DNA of 64,000 nt from Sanguibacter keddieii DSM 10542 (GTDB lineage Bacteria > Actinomycetota > Actinomycetes > Actinomycetales > Cellulomonadaceae): contig NC_013521.1 in NCBI RefSeq assembly GCF_000024925.1, positions 434,001-498,000 of the forward strand, written 5' to 3'. Position 1 is the first letter of the stretch. Every line of letters begins with the position of its first letter. The notes below the pieces were generated by a model, which saw only the letters and a list, made by a program, of their open reading frames with translations, did not search any database and had not been told where the DNA came from. The translations under genes were made by a program, and so were the position numbers. Positions 58,981-64,000 of the stretch are shown piece by piece.

Positions 58981-60318
58981 ATGTCGAGAACGCACAGATC
59001 CATCAGGGCCGGGCTGACCAGCCTCGTCCTCGTCGGGGCGCTCGCCGTCATCGGGACGGCACCCGCGTCTGCCCACGGGTACGTCGGAGGAGAGGGGGCG
59101 GACATGGTCGCCCGCGCCGCCCTCCGGGAGAACGTGAACCTCGGGGCGGTGCAGTTCGAGCCGCAGAGCCTCGAGGGGCCCAAGGGCTTCCCCGAGGGCG
59201 GGCCGGCCGACGGCCAGCTCGCGTCGGCAGGCGGGCTGTTCGGGGGAAACCTGGACGAGCAGACCTCGGACCGCTGGGTCAAGAACGAGATCACGCCGGG
59301 CCCGAACATCATCACCTGGCACTACACGGCCCCGCACCGCACCAGCAAGTGGACCTACTACATCACCAAGGAGGGATGGGACCAGAACGCACCGCTGACC
59401 AGGGCAGTGCTCGAGGAGCTCACCACCATCGAGCACGACGGGACCCCGGCCACCACCAACCCGGTGCACACGATCGACGTCCCGGCCGACCACCACGGCT
59501 ACCACGTCATCTACGCCGTGTGGGACGTCGCCGACACGGCGAACGCGTTCTACAACGCGATCGACGTCGACATCCAGGGTGACGGGCCCGAGGCTGACGT
59601 CCCCGACGCCCCGACCGGGCTGGCGGCGATGAGCTCTTCGTCAACCGTCGACCTCACCTGGCAGGCGTCTGCGTCCGACGGCATCGACCACTACGACGTC
59701 TACCGTGACGGCGCGAAGGTCGGCAGCACGCCGACCACCACGTTCCAGGACTCCGGTCTCCGGGCGTCGACGAGCTACGGCTACACGGTCCGCGCGGTCG
59801 ACGTCGACGGCGCGGTCTCCCGGCACAGCGAGGCCCTGTCGGTCGCGACCACCGGGCCCGACGGGGCAGACGGGCCGACGGCTCCGTCGTCCCTGCACTC
59901 GATGGCGACCACGAGCACGAGCGTCGACCTCATGTGGACCGGCTCCACCGGTCCTGCGGCGGTCACGCACTACACGGTGCTGCGTGCCACCGGCTCGGGT
60001 CAGCCTGTCGAGGTGGGCACCACCTCAGACGTCCGGTACCTCGACGAGGGCCTGGCGCCGTCGACCACGTACCACTACACGGTCGTCGCGCACGACGCGA
60101 CCGGTGCCTCGAGCGCGAGCGACCCGTTCTCGGTGACCACCGAGCAGGGTGACGGACCCCTGTACCCGGTGTGGGACCCCTTCGCGGCGTACACGGTCGG
60201 CGACCGTGTCACGCACGACGGCCTCGTCTACGAGGCGGTCCAGAGCTACCAGGGCCACGGCGACCCGGGCTGGATCCACGCGCTGTCGCTGTGGAGGGTG
60301 GTCGACGAGGCCGCCTGA
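58981..60318 (+). CDS. AA10 lytic polysaccharide monooxygenase with FN3 and CBM5/12
   Basis: A 445-residue secreted copper oxidase. Signal peptide to residue 31 (ASA), so the mature protein begins with His32, the first copper-brace ligand; the second is probably His119 in WHYTAPHRTSKW. The AA10 domain (32-205) is followed by two fibronectin type III domains and a C-terminal CBM5/12 chitin-binding module (YPVWDPFAAYTVGDRVTHDG). Oxidatively cleaves crystalline chitin or cellulose; CBM5/12 favours chitin. ATG at 58981 behind AGGAGG. Confidence 0.95.
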   Translation: MSRTHRSIRAGLTSLVLVGALAVIGTAPASAHGYVGGEGADMVARAALRENVNLGAVQFEPQSLEGPKGFPEGGPADGQLASAGGLFGGNLDEQTSDRWVKNEITPGPNIITWHYTAPHRTSKWTYYITKEGWDQNAPLTRAVLEELTTIEHDGTPATTNPVHTIDVPADHHGYHVIYAVWDVADTANAFYNAIDVDIQGDGPEADVPDAPTGLAAMSSSSTVDLTWQASASDGIDHYDVYRDGAKVGSTPTTTFQDSGLRASTSYGYTVRAVDVDGAVSRHSEALSVATTGPDGADGPTAPSSLHSMATTSTSVDLMWTGSTGPAAVTHYTVLRATGSGQPVEVGTTSDVRYLDEGLAPSTTYHYTVVAHDATGASSASDPFSVTTEQGDGPLYPVWDPFAAYTVGDRVTHDGLVYEAVQSYQGHGDPGWIHALSLWRVVDEAA

Positions 60319-60391
60319 CCCTGGTCGGCACCGCGGTCCATCGATGTCGACGCGCCATGGCGTCTGACGGTAGTCCGTGGACCGGCTGAGG

Positions 60392-60419
60392 TGGCCCCGG
60401 CGCACCCGCGCCGGGGCCA
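60392..60419 (+). terminator. Terminator hairpin after LPMO gene
   Basis: Perfect 12-bp stem TGGCCCCGGCGC with GCGCCGGGGCCA, loop ACCC, 73 nt past the LPMO stop. Confidence 0.75.
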
Positions 60420-60509
60420 TCGTGCGCCGCCGTCTCCCGGGGGCCCCTGGACTCGACGCACAGCCTCCCGGATGATGATGCCCATCTAGGTACATGAGAG
60501 GAGTGGGGC

Positions 60510-60719
60510 ATGGAGATGACGAGCGTCGACCTGCCTGCCGGTCTCGTCGAGCAGGCGATGAGGGTGACTGGCGCGACGACCGAGCGCGGTGCGATCACCT
60601 CCGCCCTCGAGCAGGTGGTCGCCCGGGCAGAGCAGCACCGTGCGATCGACGCGATCATCGGGATGGAGTCGCTCGGCGACCTGCTGGAGCCTGGGATCCG
60701 GCTGCGGGCTCGCAGGTGA
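60510..60719 (+). CDS. vapB: VapB-type antitoxin
   Basis: A 69-residue protein with the short ribbon-helix-helix N-terminus MEMTSVDLPAGLVEQAMRVT followed by a helix and GMESLGDLLEPGIRLRARR, the pattern of actinobacterial VapB antitoxins. GAGGAG lies 8 nt before the ATG. The adjacent toxin gene is only a C-terminal remnant, so the antitoxin is probably orphaned. Confidence 0.85.
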   Translation: MEMTSVDLPAGLVEQAMRVTGATTERGAITSALEQVVARAEQHRAIDAIIGMESLGDLLEPGIRLRARR

Positions 60720-60721
60720 GA

Positions 60722-60919
60722 GATGCCGCAGCAGCGGCCTCGGTGGCAGAGGTCGCGGGGGGGAAGGTGCGCGCCGCAGGCGCGATCGACACGCTCGTCG
60801 CTGCTCTGGCGATCGAGCACGGTGCCACGGTGATCCACTACGACGCCGACTACGAGCACATCGCCTCGGTCGAGCCGAGGTTGTCGCACGAGTGGGTCGC
60901 GCCGCGCGGGAGCCTGTGA
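60722..60919 (+). pseudogene. vapC: Truncated VapC (PIN-domain) toxin remnant
   Basis: Only the C-terminal 65 codons are present: VRAAGAIDTLVAALAIEHGA, HYDADYEHIA and EWVAPRGSL are typical of the second half of VapC ribonucleases (one or two active-site Asp retained). The N-terminal half with the first catalytic Asp and the Glu is missing, and there is no plausible start of its own. A normal VapC is about 130 residues. The deletion seems to join directly to the end of vapB. Confidence 0.8.
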
Positions 60920-61179
60920 GGTAGCAGCCGGCGCACGTCCCTGCCAGCGTGCACCGGGGCCGTCGCGACGGCCATCACGTCCTCGCCCATGAGCCCACCG
61001 TCTCGTCCTCGTGCACGTCCCCTCCGGGGCGGTCTCCTGGTCGACGGCCCCGACGGTCGACGTCGCCGGTCTCAGGAGAGTCGCACGCTGCGTCCAGGCG
61101 GACCTCAGGTGCCGTCCGTACGGTCGTCGACACCCCCCGATATGTCACCCGACGCACCGATCGTCACGAGGAGGATGTC

Positions 61180-61620
61180 ATGTCACGAGAACGACGCAGG
61201 GCCCAGGTGATGCTCACGAGTCTCGCCCTGGTGGGTGTGGTCGCGGTCGGCGCCGCGGCGCCCCCGTCGACGGCCTCCCCGGCGCGGGCGGACCAGAGCC
61301 TGTACGTCCCTGCCGCCAGCGCGGTGGCGGTCGCCGAGGGGACCGACGAGGGCCAGGGTGGGTCTGCCGATCTGCTGGCGGTCGTCGACGTCGCGGTGCC
61401 GCGGGGCGTCACCCCGGTCGCCGTCGACAAGGCGCCGACGGTCCTCCCGCCCGACCCCACGCAGCCGTACCCGGCGTGGGACGCCTGGGCGGACTACGCG
61501 GCGGGTGACCGCGTGGTGCACGACGGGCTGGTCTACGAGGCGGTCGTCGCGCACCGTGGTTCCGGCGACCCGGGCCTGATCAAGGACCGGGCTGTGTGGA
61601 GGATCGTGTCGGTGGTCTAG
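61180..61620 (+). CDS. Small secreted protein with CBM5/12-like domain
   Basis: A 146-residue secreted protein: signal peptide to about 37 ([20 protein letters not shown]), an acidic middle and a C-terminal CBM5/12-like domain ([43 protein letters not shown]) closely similar to the module at the end of the LPMO. It has no catalytic domain, so it may bind chitin alone. GAGGATGTC precedes the ATG at 61180; a longer in-frame start at 60949 encodes no signal peptide and was rejected. Confidence 0.8.
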   Translation: MSRERRRAQVMLTSLALVGVVAVGAAAPPSTASPARADQSLYVPAASAVAVAEGTDEGQGGSADLLAVVDVAVPRGVTPVAVDKAPTVLPPDPTQPYPAWDAWADYAAGDRVVHDGLVYEAVVAHRGSGDPGLIKDRAVWRIVSVV

Positions 61621-61705
61621 CGGTGGTCCGGCAGGCGGTGAGCGTCCCGCGGCTCTCGTCGGGGACACTGGGAGCAGCAACCACCGTCAACATGAGGAGT
61701 CCACC

Positions 61706-62659
61706 GTGCCCCAGGGAACCGTCCGCTGGTTCGACGCCGAGCGAGGGTTTGGCTTCCTAGCCCTCGACGACGGCGCCGATGACCTGTTCGTCCACGCGTC
61801 CGAGATCGTCGGCAACGACGACGGGACCCAGTCGCTCCGCGAGGGCCAGTCCGTCGAGTTCGAGATCGGCGAGGGCGACCGCGGTCCGCAGGCCCGCCGA
61901 GTCCAGATCACCGGCGACAGCGCCGTCGAGGCAGCCCTGGGCCAGCTCGGCACCGTCACCTGGTACGAGCCGACCAAGGGCTACGGCTTCGTGACGCCCG
62001 ACGGTGGAGGGGCCGAGATCTTCGCGCACAGCTCCGCCATCGTCGGTGGAGGCGTGATCGCCGAGGGGCAGCGGGTCGCGTTCCTCGTCGTCGAGGGCGA
62101 GAAGGGGCCGCAGGCGGACCACCTCCTGCCGCTCGCCGCTCAGGCTGCCGGCGCGCAGGCCGCGGGTCCCGCCGGTGCCGACGGCGCTGACGGCACCGTG
62201 AGCTGGTACGACGCGGGCAAGGGCTTCGGCTTCGTCACCCCCGACTCCGGGGAGCCGGACGCCTTCGTCCACGCCCGGTCGCTCGCCGGAGGAGCCACCG
62301 AGCTGGTCGAGGGCGATCGCGTGAGCTTCAGCGTCGTGCCCGGCGACCGGGGTCCGCAGGCTCAGGACGTCCGGGTCGTGGGCGGGACGGGCCGGGGTGC
62401 CCGCAGCGCCCCGGGCCGTGGCGGGTCCCAGCGTCCGGAGGCGTCCCGCGCCCCGGCGCGCGGCGGCGAGGGTGTCGTGGCGCGCTACGACGCAGAGCGC
62501 GGTTTCGGCTTCATCACGCCCGACTCCGGCGGCCCGGACCTCTTCGTGCACGTCTCGGTCGTGCGGGAGGGCCAGGAGCTGTACGAGGGCGACCGGGTCC
62601 GTTTCCAGGTGCGGCAGAGCGACCGCGGGCCGCAGGCAGACCGGGTCGACCTGGCCTGA
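61706..62659 (+). CDS. Protein with four cold-shock domains
   Basis: A 317-residue cytoplasmic protein made of four cold-shock (CSD) domains. RNP1-type motifs are [24 protein letters not shown] and RGFGFITP, with [21 protein letters not shown] and FVHVSVV as RNP2. Domains 1-2 are close together, domains 2-3 have an Ala/Gly linker and domains 3-4 a basic Gly/Arg/Ser-rich linker (about 228-250). Each domain ends DRGPQA or EKGPQA. Presumably an RNA chaperone. GTG at 61706 behind AGGAG. Confidence 0.92.
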   Translation: MPQGTVRWFDAERGFGFLALDDGADDLFVHASEIVGNDDGTQSLREGQSVEFEIGEGDRGPQARRVQITGDSAVEAALGQLGTVTWYEPTKGYGFVTPDGGGAEIFAHSSAIVGGGVIAEGQRVAFLVVEGEKGPQADHLLPLAAQAAGAQAAGPAGADGADGTVSWYDAGKGFGFVTPDSGEPDAFVHARSLAGGATELVEGDRVSFSVVPGDRGPQAQDVRVVGGTGRGARSAPGRGGSQRPEASRAPARGGEGVVARYDAERGFGFITPDSGGPDLFVHVSVVREGQELYEGDRVRFQVRQSDRGPQADRVDLA

Positions 62660-62716
62660 GCGAGGCCTGACGTCCTGAGCCCGCCGTCCTGCGACGACCG
62701 GGCCGGGCCGGACTGG

Positions 62717-62739
62717 GCGCGGCGGTGATCTCGCCGCGC
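62717..62739 (+). terminator. Hairpin after the cold-shock-domain gene
   Basis: GCGCGGCG (62717-62724) pairs with CGCCGCGC (62732-62739), 7-nt loop, 58 nt past the stop. Confidence 0.55.
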
Positions 62740-62816
62740 TCGGTCCGGTCGACGCCCCCGCGCGCAGCCTCGGAGCTGCGCCAGTGCAGGACGGGAATAC
62801 GATCGGGTGCCTCAAG

Positions 62817-62837
62817 GTTGAGCCAAGCAGACTCAAG
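62817..62837. promoter_or_regulatory. HAIR operator, upstream copy
   Basis: GTTGAGC-N7-ACTCAAG, a near match to the HspR-associated inverted repeat CTTGAGT-N7-ACTCAAG. Located about 136 nt before the dnaK start. Confidence 0.75.
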
Positions 62838-62879
62838 TTTGACCCAGGCGGGTTGCTCTCCGATCCGGCCGGGTGCAGA

Positions 62880-62900
62880 CTTGAGTGGAACAGACTCAAT
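62880..62900. promoter_or_regulatory. HAIR operator, downstream copy
   Basis: CTTGAGT-N7-ACTCAAT, one base from the HAIR consensus, 72 nt before the dnaK start. HspR bound here would repress dnaK (established for actinobacteria). Confidence 0.85.
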
Positions 62901-62972
62901 CGCAGTCGGTCCGGGCCCCGCAGGTGCACCAGCACCGCGACCCGGCCGGTGTTCGGAAGGAAGGCATCACCC

Positions 62973-64000
<1,028 letters not shown>

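Noticed and set aside
60494-60919. Intact 141-codon gene containing the VapC remnant
   Set aside because: The first half of that frame is the out-of-frame shadow of vapB, and lacks PIN active-site residues.

Overview
The window is very GC-rich, with GTG starts, ATGA/GTGA stop-start overlaps and several TANNNT boxes placed about 6 nt upstream of ATG (the layout of leaderless transcripts). It carries a type VII (ESX-like) secretion locus, LAxTG cell-wall sorting signals, WXG100-like proteins, DUF4235 and HspR-type operators. Together these point to an actinobacterium, most likely a polysaccharide-degrading member of the Cellulomonas / Sanguibacter / Promicromonospora group. The genus is a guess. 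No rRNA, tRNA, CRISPR array or transposase was seen.

Layout. 0-6 kb: a sugar ABC importer operon (binding protein, two permeases, LacI regulator) divergent from a GH42 beta-galactosidase, with two palindromic operator candidates between them. 6-12 kb: a large repeat-containing LAATG surface protein, an unknown membrane protein and a beta-lactamase-fold lipoprotein. 12-18.9 kb (minus strand): a polymorphic-toxin cassette with two paralogous pairs of WXG100-like proteins flanking a DUF6507-like protein, an 874-residue toxin and two tandem immunity-like proteins, followed by a protein that appears to fuse a toxin-like domain to an immunity-like domain. 19.2-29.3 kb (plus strand): the secretion machine (FHA/RDD protein, DUF6177-like protein, small membrane protein, EccD, two MinD-like proteins, EccC). 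No EccB, EccE or mycosin is present here.

29.3-34.6 kb: a TPP riboswitch and thiamine ABC transporter genes, then a tag-like glycosylase. 34.9-39.9 kb: a lone ABC ATPase, an ECF sigma factor sandwiched between two CU044_5270-type membrane proteins, a nine-copy heptamer repeat upstream of that operon, an I36-type inhibitor and a tiny membrane protein. 40-43 kb: PnuC, an ArsB-like permease and a YtxH-like protein. 43-58.8 kb: a glycan-degradation region with a GH30 (endo-beta-1,6-galactanase type), LacI, acetyltransferase, M20 amidohydrolase, GH43 (exo-beta-1,3-galactanase type), a fused permease-like protein and a GH3. Near-identical 16-bp operators precede the GH30 and GH43 genes and a related one precedes GH3, which suggests a LacI-controlled regulon for type II arabinogalactan. 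58.9-64 kb: an AA10 LPMO, a VapB antitoxin with a truncated VapC remnant, a secreted CBM5/12-like protein, a protein with four cold-shock domains, and dnaK (cut by the window end) behind two HAIR operators.
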